Assembly (NCBI GenBank): GCA_035556195.1
Contig: DATMFK010000024.1
Coordinates: 211,035 to 275,034, forward strand
Direction of reading: 5' to 3'
Source: G016756615 sp035556195
GTDB lineage: Bacteria; Pseudomonadota; Alphaproteobacteria; Rhizobiales; Rhizobiaceae
DNA length: 64,000 bases
Shown here: one piece after another, positions 18,262-25,910 of the stretch
How the letters are laid out: every line of letters starts with the position of its first letter
Numbering within the stretch: the stretch's first letter is position 1
Notes under the pieces: generated by a model
Databases searched by the model: none
The model's input: only the letters and a program-made list of their open reading frames with translations
What the model was told of the DNA's origin: nothing
Position numbers and translations under genes: made by a program

Positions 18262-18289
18262 GAAGGGGCGGGTGGTCGCCCCTTCTTCG
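18262..18289 (+). terminator. intrinsic terminator of pyrimidine/ABC operon
   Basis: GAAGGGGCG, loop GGTGGT, and CGCCCCTTC form a perfect 9-bp stem 22 bases after the binding-protein stop, followed by TTCGT. The short T-content is weak but position and stem are right. Confidence 0.65.
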
Positions 18290-18408
18290 TGCTCGGCGTG
18301 AGCCGGGGAAACATTATAGGGGCGCCATCGTTGACGATGTCGGGTTCCAGCCGTTGCCGGACCCACGCCGCGAGGAAAATTCCGGCGTCAACCCCAGGAG
18401 GTCATCTC

Positions 18409-18852
18409 ATGCATCCGTTCGCGCGAATCCCGTCGCTGGCCAGTCTGGCGGCGGCGGCCGTCATGGCCTTTTCGTCACCGCTCCTTGCCGAGACTGTGAA
18501 GCTCGCAGCCACCCTGGACGGCGCGCAGCAAAACCCGCCCGTCAAAACCGACGGCAAGGGCACAGCCCAGCTCACCTTCGATAGCCAGAGCAGGAAACTC
18601 GACTGGACGGTGGAATATTCCGGGCTGAGCGGCCCGGCTGTTGCGGGACATCTCCACGGCCCCGCCGAGAAGGGCGAGAACGCGGGGGTAGCGGTTCCAT
18701 TCAAGGGCAAACTTGCCAGCCCGATCAAGGGTTCGGCGACTTTGACCGAGGCGCAGGCCTCCGACCTCCTCGCCGGCAGATACTACATCAACCTGCACAC
18801 CGCGGCGCACAAGGACGGCGAGATCCGCGGTCAGGTCGAAAAGGCGATGTGA
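18409..18852 (+). CDS. CHRD domain-containing secreted protein
   Basis: A 147-residue protein with a signal peptide (LASLAAAAVMAFSSPLLA, cleaved before ETVKLAATLDG) and one CHRD domain: ATLDGAQQNPPVKTDGKGTAQLTF, AGHLHGPAEKGENAGVAVPF, and the terminal INLHTAAHKDGEIRGQV. CHRD domains are beta-rich, of unknown function, often secreted. The ATG at 18409 is preceded by AGGAGG seven bases away. Its 3' end overlaps the convergent pobR by 22 bases. Confidence 0.9.
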   Translation: MHPFARIPSLASLAAAAVMAFSSPLLAETVKLAATLDGAQQNPPVKTDGKGTAQLTFDSQSRKLDWTVEYSGLSGPAVAGHLHGPAEKGENAGVAVPFKGKLASPIKGSATLTEAQASDLLAGRYYINLHTAAHKDGEIRGQVEKAM

Positions 18853-19724
18853 TCCCGTTCCGACGCCCGGAGCGCTCCGGGCGTCTTGCCAGTGTGCTTG
18901 CGGAAGAAGCGGTTGAAATAGGCAGGATCCGAGAAGCCGAGCGAATAGGCGATCGTCTGCACCGAGGACGGCGTGAAGATGAGGTCCCGCGTGGCTGTCT
19001 CGATCAGACGGGCATTAAGCAAGGCCTGGACGCTTCGCCCGGTGCCTGCCCGGCAGATGCGGTTGAGGTGGGCTTCCGAAACGCCGAGCATCTCGGCGTA
19101 GAAACCCACCGGCCGGTGTTCGCGCAAGTGCGCGCCGATGAGGTCGAACAGGGTGGCGATGCGCTGGGCGTCGCGGCCCGGCGCGTGCTCGCGCCCGCCG
19201 GCAAGCTCGCCGGCGCGGGCGAGGTGAACGACCATTGCGGCAACCAGCGCCTCGAGGAGCACCATGCGGCCCGCTTCCCGCCCGGAAAGTTCCGCATGGA
19301 TACCGGTCATCGTCCGAGTCAGCTCCTGGGCTGGGGACGCCCGAGGCGATAGCTTCACCAGGCGGGATCGCGCTGCGAAGGACGCGATTGCCGCATTGGA
19401 TCGTGCCGGAGCTGTCAGCCGGTCGGCCAGCGCGGTGAGCACCAGGCCCTCAACATCCCTGGAGAAGCGGAAGCCATGGACGTCTTGCGGTGCAACGAAG
19501 ATCGCCGTTGGGCCCTCGAACGGCTGATACCGGCCACCGACCAGGGCTTCGCCTGAGCCGTTCGAAATGTGCAAAACCTGGAAGAAGCTCTCATGGCGAT
19601 GAGGGCCGATCTCCCAGTCGTGGAGACGGCTGCGCTCGGGAATCGTCTCGCAATGGAGCCAAAAATCCGTCGGATCATCGCGTTTCTCGCCATAGAGGCG
19701 GAAGGTCGGGATCTGGATGCTCAT
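18831..19724 (-). CDS. pobR: AraC-family regulator PobR
   Basis: A 297-residue AraC/XylS-type activator. The N-terminal cupin-like sensor carries IGPHRHESFFQVLHISNG, and two helix-turn-helix motifs lie at the C-terminus (AEMLGVSEAHLNRICRAGTGRS; TIAYSLGFSDPAYFNRFFRKHTG). It is divergent from pobA with a 124-bp gap, the usual arrangement for the 4-hydroxybenzoate-responsive PobR of alphaproteobacteria. Assignment rests on family plus context. Confidence 0.88.
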   Translation of the reverse strand: MSIQIPTFRLYGEKRDDPTDFWLHCETIPERSRLHDWEIGPHRHESFFQVLHISNGSGEALVGGRYQPFEGPTAIFVAPQDVHGFRFSRDVEGLVLTALADRLTAPARSNAAIASFAARSRLVKLSPRASPAQELTRTMTGIHAELSGREAGRMVLLEALVAAMVVHLARAGELAGGREHAPGRDAQRIATLFDLIGAHLREHRPVGFYAEMLGVSEAHLNRICRAGTGRSVQALLNARLIETATRDLIFTPSSVQTIAYSLGFSDPAYFNRFFRKHTGKTPGALRASERDHIAFST

Positions 19725-19848
19725 CGCTGTCTTCCGTTGCGATGATCGATTTGTGCAAGAAACTGCCGGGAATGTCTATTGCTGGCTTGGCCCGGCAGGG
19801 GTCATGCTCGACCTCAAGAATTGCGTGGCGCAGGCGCGGGAGGAAGGC

Positions 19849-21021
19849 ATGCGGACACAGGTCGTCATCATCGGTTCGGGCCCGTCGGGGTTGCTTCTCG
19901 GTCAGTTGCTGACCAATGCCGGGATCGAGAACGTCATTCTTGAGCGCTCCACGAAAGAGCATGTCCTGGCTCGCATTCGGGCCGGTGTGTTGGAGCAGGG
20001 CATGACGGACCTTCTGGACGAGGCCGGCGCGGGCGAGCGCATGCGCCGCGAGGGCCTGCCGCATGACGGGTTCGACATCGCATTCGACGGCCGGCGGCAT
20101 CGCGTCGACCTGTTCGGTCTTACCGGCGGCAAGCATGTGGTGATCTACGGGCAGACCGAAGTGACGCACGATCTCATGGACAAGCGCGCGGCGACCGGCG
20201 GCATTTCCGTCTACGAAGCCGCCGAAGTGAGGCCGGCGGGCTTCGACGGCGACAAGCCGTATGTGACGTATCGTAAGGACGGCCTGACGCACAGAATAGA
20301 CTGCGATTTCATTGCCGGCTGCGACGGCTATCACGGCGTTTCGCGCAGGTCGGTGCCGGAAGCGGCGATCACGCTCTATGAGAAGGCATATCCGTTCGGC
20401 TGGCTCGGTATCATCGCAGAGGTGCCACCGGTCTCACACGAGCTGATCTACGCCAATCATCCACGCGGATTCGCGCTCTGCTCCATGCGCTCGCATACGC
20501 GCAGCCGCTATTACGTGCAGTGCGCGCTCCAGGACAGGGTGGAAGACTGGACGGACGACCGGTTCTGGGACGAGATCCGCGCCAGGTTGCCGGCTGCCAC
20601 GGCAGATAAGATGACCACCGGCCCGTCGATCGAAAAATCCATCGCGCCCTTGCGTTCCTTCGTGGCTGAGCCCTTGCGTTTCGGCCGGCTCTTCCTCGTG
20701 GGCGATGCCGGACACATCGTGCCGCCGACCGGCGCCAAGGGCCTCAACCTCGCGGCGAGCGACGTCCGCTACCTTTTCGATGGGCTTCGCGAGCATTATG
20801 CGGAGCGCGCCATGGCCGGCATCGACGCCTATTCGGCGAAGGCGCTGTCCCGGGTCTGGAAGGCCGAACGGTTCTCGTGGTGGATGACGAGCACGCTTCA
20901 CAAGTTCCCCGAGACAGGCGCGTTCGGCCAAAGGATTCAGGAGTCCGAACTCGACTATCTTTTCCACTCCCATGCGGCCTCGGTGTCGCTGGCCGAGAAC
21001 TATGTCGGCCTTCCCTACTGA
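19849..21021 (+). CDS. pobA: 4-hydroxybenzoate 3-monooxygenase
   Basis: A 390-residue FAD-dependent aromatic hydroxylase of normal family length. It has an N-terminal Rossmann loop VVIIGSGPSGLLLGQLL, the second FAD/NADPH motif CDGYHGVSRRSVP, and FLVGDAGHIVPPTGAKGLNLA near the C-terminus. It converts 4-hydroxybenzoate to protocatechuate with NADPH and oxygen, feeding the pca genes nearby. The ATG at 19849 after GGAGGAAGG begins exactly at the FAD domain; the 44 residues open upstream look non-coding. Its end overlaps pcaQ by seven bases. Confidence 0.95.
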   Translation: MRTQVVIIGSGPSGLLLGQLLTNAGIENVILERSTKEHVLARIRAGVLEQGMTDLLDEAGAGERMRREGLPHDGFDIAFDGRRHRVDLFGLTGGKHVVIYGQTEVTHDLMDKRAATGGISVYEAAEVRPAGFDGDKPYVTYRKDGLTHRIDCDFIAGCDGYHGVSRRSVPEAAITLYEKAYPFGWLGIIAEVPPVSHELIYANHPRGFALCSMRSHTRSRYYVQCALQDRVEDWTDDRFWDEIRARLPAATADKMTTGPSIEKSIAPLRSFVAEPLRFGRLFLVGDAGHIVPPTGAKGLNLAASDVRYLFDGLREHYAERAMAGIDAYSAKALSRVWKAERFSWWMTSTLHKFPETGAFGQRIQESELDYLFHSHAASVSLAENYVGLPY

Positions 21022-21932
21022 CCGCTTCTCACGGCGGCAGCGGCCGAGCGGATCGCGTTGATCAGCATCGTGAGCGGCAGCGACCGTTCCGCGTCGGCCC
21101 GCATGGTGAGGCCCACCGCACCGCGCGTCTCCGACGTGTCGATTGGCAGCATCGCCAGCTGGCCGACGGCCACGTCGTTGGCGACCACCCCCTCGCTGAT
21201 GATCCAGATGGCGTCGCTGTCGCGGACGAAGGCGCGGCCGAACGAATCCGACACGCTCTCGACTCGGGCGCTCGTGTCCTGGAGCCCATAGGCGATCATG
21301 AAGCGGTCGACGAAGGGACGAATGATCGCTGTCGTGGGCGGCATGAGAATGGTGAAGCCGGAAAGGCGGGACAGGTGAAGCGGGCGTTCGGAAAGCAAGG
21401 GGTGTTCCGGCCGGACGACGAACACGACTTGCTCCGAATAGAGGTGTTCGAAGGTCAGGTCGAGCATCCTCTCGGGCGCCGCGAGCCGGCCTACGACGAG
21501 GTCGAGTTCGCGCGCGGCAAGCTGGTCGAGCAGGACGGAGTTGTCGCCCGTGATGATCTTCAGCCTTCCGCCCTGGGATTCCGCCAGGAAGCGGTGGACC
21601 GCCGCCGGCATTACGCGCGCCGACACGGTGGGCAAGGCCCCGATGCGCAAGGGGGCGGATGCTTGGGCCTGCCCCAGCCTCACCGAACCGATGCCTTGGC
21701 GGAGCGCCGCGATGCTTGCGCCTGCATGGCGCTTGAACTCTTCACCGGCGCTCGTCAGCCTGATCCCGCGACCATCCCTTTCCAGGAGCGGAGCCCCCAA
21801 AGCCGTCTCCAGCTCCCGGATAGTGCGCGTGACCGCCGGCTGCGACACGTTGAGGTTGATGGCTGCCTTTCCGATGCTGACGCTGCGCGCGACTTCGACG
21901 AAAGTGGAGAGGTGACGGAGTTTGATCTGCAT
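21015..21932 (-). CDS. pcaQ: LysR-family regulator PcaQ
   Basis: A 305-residue LysR regulator. The N-terminal winged helix-turn-helix reads LRHLSTFVEVARSVSIGKAA, then LNVSQPAVTRTIRELE; the effector domain follows. It is divergent from pcaC. PcaQ activates pca genes in response to beta-carboxy-cis,cis-muconate in Rhizobium and Agrobacterium. A dyad fitting its binding site lies seven bases upstream of its start. Confidence 0.92.
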   Translation of the reverse strand: MQIKLRHLSTFVEVARSVSIGKAAINLNVSQPAVTRTIRELETALGAPLLERDGRGIRLTSAGEEFKRHAGASIAALRQGIGSVRLGQAQASAPLRIGALPTVSARVMPAAVHRFLAESQGGRLKIITGDNSVLLDQLAARELDLVVGRLAAPERMLDLTFEHLYSEQVVFVVRPEHPLLSERPLHLSRLSGFTILMPPTTAIIRPFVDRFMIAYGLQDTSARVESVSDSFGRAFVRDSDAIWIISEGVVANDVAVGQLAMLPIDTSETRGAVGLTMRADAERSLPLTMLINAIRSAAAAVRSGQ

Positions 21933-21938
21933 CAGTGT

Positions 21939-21960
21939 TTCATATCAGAAAAGTTATGAA
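21939..21960. promoter_or_regulatory. PcaQ-type operator dyad
   Basis: TTCATATC, six bases, GTTATGAA: 8-bp arms with one mismatch. The core ATATCA-GAAA-AGTTAT agrees with the published PcaQ site pattern ATAACC, four bases, GGTTAA in the outer positions. It sits in the 103-bp pcaQ-pcaC intergenic region, where divergent control is expected. Confidence 0.65.
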
Positions 21961-22035
21961 ATGAGGGTGAAATAGCATTTTTCTTAACGGACGCCGTATG
22001 ATTGACTCCGTGCGGGATACAAGGGAGCAGCCCTT

Positions 22036-22434
22036 ATGGACGAGCCACGAGAATCCAAACGATACCGGCAGGGCATGCAGACCCGCCGCACGGTCCTGGG
22101 CGACGCCCATGTCGACCGCGCAGAGGCCAACAAGAGCGCGTTCGACGAACCTTTCCAGGAGCTGATCACGGAGGCGGCCTGGGGCCATGTCTGGTCGCGG
22201 CCGAACTGGACGAAGCGCGAGCGTTCGATGGTGACGATCGCGCTTCTCGCAGCTCTTGGCCATGATGACGAAGTGGCCATGCATGTGCGAGCGACCGCCA
22301 ACACGGGCGCGACGCCCGATGATATTCGCGAAGCGCTGCTACTTGTGGCAATCTATGCTGGCGTTCCTGCGGCCAACCACGCGATCAAGATCGCGAAGCA
22401 GGCGCTTGCCGATGTCGAGGCCGGCAAGGTCTGA
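22036..22434 (+). CDS. pcaC: 4-carboxymuconolactone decarboxylase
   Basis: A 132-residue CMD-family protein of the AhpD fold, typical length for PcaC. Conserved GMQTRRTVLGDAHVDRA, ITEAAWGHVWSRPNW, TIALLAALGHDDEVAMHVRATANTGAT and AIYAGVPAANHA are all present. It decarboxylates 4-carboxymuconolactone to 3-oxoadipate enol-lactone. It is the first gene after pcaQ, where rhizobia normally have pcaD first. The stop is 13 bases before pcaH. Confidence 0.95.
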   Translation: MDEPRESKRYRQGMQTRRTVLGDAHVDRAEANKSAFDEPFQELITEAAWGHVWSRPNWTKRERSMVTIALLAALGHDDEVAMHVRATANTGATPDDIREALLLVAIYAGVPAANHAIKIAKQALADVEAGKV

Positions 22435-22447
22435 GGGAGAAGAGAGC

Positions 22448-23188
22448 ATGTCCAATCAAAGGCCCGAAACGGGCTCGTTCTTCCAGCGGGACAGGGACTG
22501 GCATCCCCCGGCATTGACGCCGTGGTACAAGACGTCCGTCCTGCGTTCTCCGCAGAAGGCCCTTCTGTCGCTCGACAACACGATCAGCGAGATCACCGGG
22601 CCTGTCTTCGGCCACAACATGCTGGGCAAGCTCGACGACGACCTGATCCACAATTTCGCCAAGCCGGGCGAAAGCGCGATCGGCGAACGCATCATCGTTT
22701 ACGGACGGGTGCTCGACGAGCGCGGCAAGGGGGTGCCCGGCGCGCTCCTCGAATTCTGGCAAGCAAATGCGGGCGGGCGCTATCGACACAAGAAGGATCA
22801 GTATTTCGCGCCGCTCGATCCCAATTTCGGCGGCTGCGGCCGGACGATCACGGGCGAGGATGGGTCCTACAGCTTCCGCACCATCAAGCCGGGCCCCTAT
22901 CCCTGGCCGAACGGGGTGAACGACTGGCGCCCGGCTCATATCCATTTTTCGATCTTCGGCCACGGCTTCGCGCAGCGGCTGATCACCCAGATGTATTTCG
23001 AAGGCGATCCGTTGATCTGGAAGTGCCCGATCATACGCACGATCCCGAGCCGGGAGGCGATCGAGGCGCTGATCGCGCCACTCGACATGGAAGCGACAAT
23101 TCCGATGGATGCACGCGCCTACAAATTCGACATTGTCCTTCGCGGGCGCCGCTCTACCATGTTCGAGAACAGGCTGGAGGGGAACTAG
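22448..23188 (+). CDS. pcaH: protocatechuate 3,4-dioxygenase, beta subunit
   Basis: A 246-residue intradiol dioxygenase beta subunit, which carries the catalytic ferric iron. Expected ligands are in the tyrosine-containing GGRYRHKKDQY and PYPWPNGVNDWRPAHIHFSIFG (Tyr, His, His). LLEFWQANAGGRY is the family signature. Ring-opens protocatechuate to 3-carboxy-cis,cis-muconate together with PcaG. ATG at 22448 after GGGAGAAGAGAG; four bases separate it from pcaG. Confidence 0.95.
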   Translation: MSNQRPETGSFFQRDRDWHPPALTPWYKTSVLRSPQKALLSLDNTISEITGPVFGHNMLGKLDDDLIHNFAKPGESAIGERIIVYGRVLDERGKGVPGALLEFWQANAGGRYRHKKDQYFAPLDPNFGGCGRTITGEDGSYSFRTIKPGPYPWPNGVNDWRPAHIHFSIFGHGFAQRLITQMYFEGDPLIWKCPIIRTIPSREAIEALIAPLDMEATIPMDARAYKFDIVLRGRRSTMFENRLEGN

Positions 23189-23191
23189 GCC

Positions 23192-23806
23192 ATGGTGCAA
23201 TCGCTCGGAAGGCTCAAGGAAACCGCCTCGCAGACCGCCGGTCCCTACGTCCATATCGGCCTGACGCCGAACTTCTGCGGCATCGGGGGGGTCTACGAAA
23301 CCGACCTCGGCGTCAGCCTCGTGAACGACAAGACCAAGGGCGAGCGCATCACGGTGAAGTCGCGCGTGTTCGACGGTACGGGTACGCCGCTCAAGGACGC
23401 GCTCGTCGAGATCTGGCAAGCCGACGCCAACGGGCTCTACAACAGCCCCTTGGAAATGCGCGGCACGGCGGATCCGAATTTCATGGGCTGGGGACGTTGT
23501 CCGTCCGACATGGAGACGGGCGAATTCGTCTTCAAGACGATCAAGCCGGGTAGGGTGCCGTTCCGTGACGGGCGGCCGATGGCGCCGCACATCACTTTCT
23601 GGATCGTCGCCCGCGGCATCAATCTCGGCCTCCACACGCGCATGTATTTCGGCGACGAGGAAAAGGCCAATGCCGAGGACCCGGTGCTCCAGCGTATCGA
23701 GCACAGGGTTCGTGTGCCGACGCTGATCGCGCCGCTCAGGGATGGCGCCTATGTTTTCGACATTCATCTGCAGGGCGATCAGGAAACGGTGTTCTTCGAC
23801 GTTTAG
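23192..23806 (+). CDS. pcaG: protocatechuate 3,4-dioxygenase, alpha subunit
   Basis: A 204-residue alpha subunit, homologous to PcaH but without the full iron ligand set. It has TAGPYVHIGLTPNFCGI, LVEIWQADANGLYNSP and MAPHITFWIVARGINLGLHTRMYF. It supplies substrate-pocket residues of the heterodimer. It lies between pcaH and pcaB with tiny gaps. Confidence 0.95.
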   Translation: MVQSLGRLKETASQTAGPYVHIGLTPNFCGIGGVYETDLGVSLVNDKTKGERITVKSRVFDGTGTPLKDALVEIWQADANGLYNSPLEMRGTADPNFMGWGRCPSDMETGEFVFKTIKPGRVPFRDGRPMAPHITFWIVARGINLGLHTRMYFGDEEKANAEDPVLQRIEHRVRVPTLIAPLRDGAYVFDIHLQGDQETVFFDV

Positions 23807-23812
23807 CCAGTC

Positions 23813-24877
23813 ATGACGGTCTCGCCTTTCGATCATCCGATCCTGTCCGGCCTTCTCGGAGATGAGGAGGTGGCGGAGCATTTCTCGACCGAAGCCGAGA
23901 TCGCCGCATTCGTCCGTTTCGAGAGCGCTCTCGCCGAGGCCGAGGCTACGGAAGGCGTCATCTCCGCCGAGGCCGGACAGGCGATCGCCCAGGCGTTGGG
24001 CGCCTTCAGGCCCGATGTCGCGCGGCTGAGGGCCGAAACGGCGCGCGACGGCGTGGTCGTGCCGGAACTCGTTCGGCAAATGCGCGATGCGGTGGGCGAG
24101 CCGTACGGCAGATATGTTCATTTCGGCGCGACCAGCCAGGATGTCATCGATACGGGCCTCGTCCTGCGGCTCGTGCCGGTGCTGGACATCTTCGCAGATC
24201 GGCTGGATACCCTGATCGAAATGCTGAGCGATCTCGATGCGAGGCAAGGCCAGGTGTCGGTCATGGCCCATACCCGCATGCAGGCCGCGATCCCGGTCTC
24301 GGCCTCGCGCAAGATCGCCAGCTGGCGCGATCCGCTCGTGCGCCATCGCAGCCGGCTGACCGCGATCCGCGACCAGGTCGCCGTCCTCCATTTCGGCGGT
24401 GCTGCCGGCACGCTGGAGAAGCTCGACGACAAGGGCGGCGACGTCGCCGAGGAGGCCTCTGTCTGGCTCGGTCTGCGCACGCTGCCGCGTGCCCGTCATT
24501 CCGAACGCGACGGCTTTGCGGAACTGGCCTCTTTCCTGTCGCTGCTCACCGGGAGCCTCGGCAAGATCGGTCAGGACATCGCGTTGATGGCGCAGAGCGA
24601 AGTGGGTGAAATCCGCCTGGCCTCCGGGGGCGGCTCGTCAGCCATGCCGCACAAGGTCAATCCAGTCGGCGCGGAAGTGCTGGTGGCTCTTGCCCGCTTC
24701 AACGCCACGCTGCTCTCGGGCATGCATCACGCGCTCCTCCACGAAAACGAGCGTTCGGGCTCTGCCTGGACCCTCGAATGGATGCTGCTGCCTCAAATGG
24801 CCGTGGCCACCGGCGCCGCCCTTCGCAACGCCGCCGCCCTGCTGCCGGCGATCACCTTCGTGGAAAACCGGGACTAG
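23813..24877 (+). CDS. pcaB: 3-carboxy-cis,cis-muconate cycloisomerase
   Basis: A 354-residue member of the fumarase/argininosuccinate lyase superfamily. Motifs are YVHFGATSQDVIDTGLVL, VMAHTRMQAAIPV, and the signature loop GGGSSAMPHKVNPVGAE. It cyclises 3-carboxymuconate to 4-carboxymuconolactone, the substrate of PcaC. It is shorter than some homologues of about 450 residues; the sequence stops after LLPAITFVENRD, in line with the short alphaproteobacterial form. Last gene of the pca operon; the convergent epimerase gene ends 43 bases on. Confidence 0.92.
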   Translation: MTVSPFDHPILSGLLGDEEVAEHFSTEAEIAAFVRFESALAEAEATEGVISAEAGQAIAQALGAFRPDVARLRAETARDGVVVPELVRQMRDAVGEPYGRYVHFGATSQDVIDTGLVLRLVPVLDIFADRLDTLIEMLSDLDARQGQVSVMAHTRMQAAIPVSASRKIASWRDPLVRHRSRLTAIRDQVAVLHFGGAAGTLEKLDDKGGDVAEEASVWLGLRTLPRARHSERDGFAELASFLSLLTGSLGKIGQDIALMAQSEVGEIRLASGGGSSAMPHKVNPVGAEVLVALARFNATLLSGMHHALLHENERSGSAWTLEWMLLPQMAVATGAALRNAAALLPAITFVENRD

Positions 24878-24920
24878 CCGATTTGCGGCTCCGGCTTGTA
24901 GCCCCCGAGGGCGCCGCTGT

Positions 24921-25892
24921 TCAACGCGGGTAGCCGTTGTAGCCGCGGAACCATTCGACGAAGTCGGCGATACCGTCGTCCAGTCTGATTCGGGGCTGGA
25001 AGCCGAGGTCGCGTTCGGCGAGCGCGACGTCGGCATAGGTCCGCATCACGTCGCCGACCGGCTTCGGCTTCATTTCCATCGCGGCTTTTCGTCCCGTGGC
25101 GCGTTCGATCGCGCCGATGAAGTCGAGGAGCTTGACCGGATCGTTGTTGCCGAGATTGTAGACGGGCGCCGTCTCCCTCGGGCGCGCCACGATACGATCG
25201 GCCGAGGCCGCGACGCCAGCGACGATGTCGGAGACATGAGTGAAGTCGCGCTCCATGTCCCCGTTGTTGAAGACGGAAATCGGCCGGCCCTTCAGGATGG
25301 CGTCGGTGAAGAGCCACGGCGCCATGTCGGGACGGCTATAGCGTCCGTAGACCGTGAAGAAGCGCAGCCCGGTGGAGGCGAGCCCATGCGTCTCCGCGTA
25401 GGCCTGCGCCAGCAACTCGCCCGCTCGCTTGGTCGCCGCATAGACCGAGACCGGATGGTCGACCCGGTCCGCTTCGGAGAAGGGCACCTTCTCGTTCGCC
25501 CCGTAGACCGACGAGGAGGAGGCGTAGACGACAGGCAGCCTGCCGAGCCGTGCCGCCAGCTCGAAGATCGCCACCTGCCCGGTCACATTGGAATGGACAT
25601 AGGCGTAAGGGTTTTCGACCGAGTAACGCACTCCTGCCTGCGCGGCCAGATGGACGATGACGTCATATTCGCCCGTCGCGGCGTCGCCGAGTTGCCGGGG
25701 ATCGGCGATGTCCGCGGCGGCGAAGCTGAAACGCTCGAAAGGCTCGAGAGCCGCGAGCCGGGCCTGTTTCAGACGCACGTCATAATAGTCGTTCAGATTG
25801 TCCAGGCCGTGAACCGTATCGCCCCGCTCCAGCAGGAGGCGGGCCGTATGGTAACCGATGAAGCCGGCTGCGCCGGTGAGCAGGACCTTCAT
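24921..25892 (-). CDS. NAD-dependent sugar-nucleotide epimerase, probable UDP-glucuronate 4-epimerase
   Basis: A 323-residue extended short-chain dehydrogenase. The NAD loop is GAAGFIGYHTARLLLERG; catalytic residues are in SSSSVYGANEKVPF and YAATKRAGE; TGLRFFTVYGRYSRPDMA is shared by UDP-glucuronate 4-epimerases of the LpsL/GAE type. YDVRLKQARLAAL near residue 37 is also typical. It would make UDP-galacturonate for polysaccharide or lipid A modification, consistent with the membrane glycosyltransferases encoded upstream on the same strand. Substrate inferred. Confidence 0.88.
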   Translation of the reverse strand: MKVLLTGAAGFIGYHTARLLLERGDTVHGLDNLNDYYDVRLKQARLAALEPFERFSFAAADIADPRQLGDAATGEYDVIVHLAAQAGVRYSVENPYAYVHSNVTGQVAIFELAARLGRLPVVYASSSSVYGANEKVPFSEADRVDHPVSVYAATKRAGELLAQAYAETHGLASTGLRFFTVYGRYSRPDMAPWLFTDAILKGRPISVFNNGDMERDFTHVSDIVAGVAASADRIVARPRETAPVYNLGNNDPVKLLDFIGAIERATGRKAAMEMKPKPVGDVMRTYADVALAERDLGFQPRIRLDDGIADFVEWFRGYNGYPR

Positions 25893-25910
25893 AAACGTCT
25901 CGCGCGTCGC

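Noticed and set aside
22385..24499. 704-codon open frame on the minus strand
   Set aside because: Antisense to pcaC, pcaH, pcaG and pcaB, whose own frames are clearly coding. No recognisable domain.
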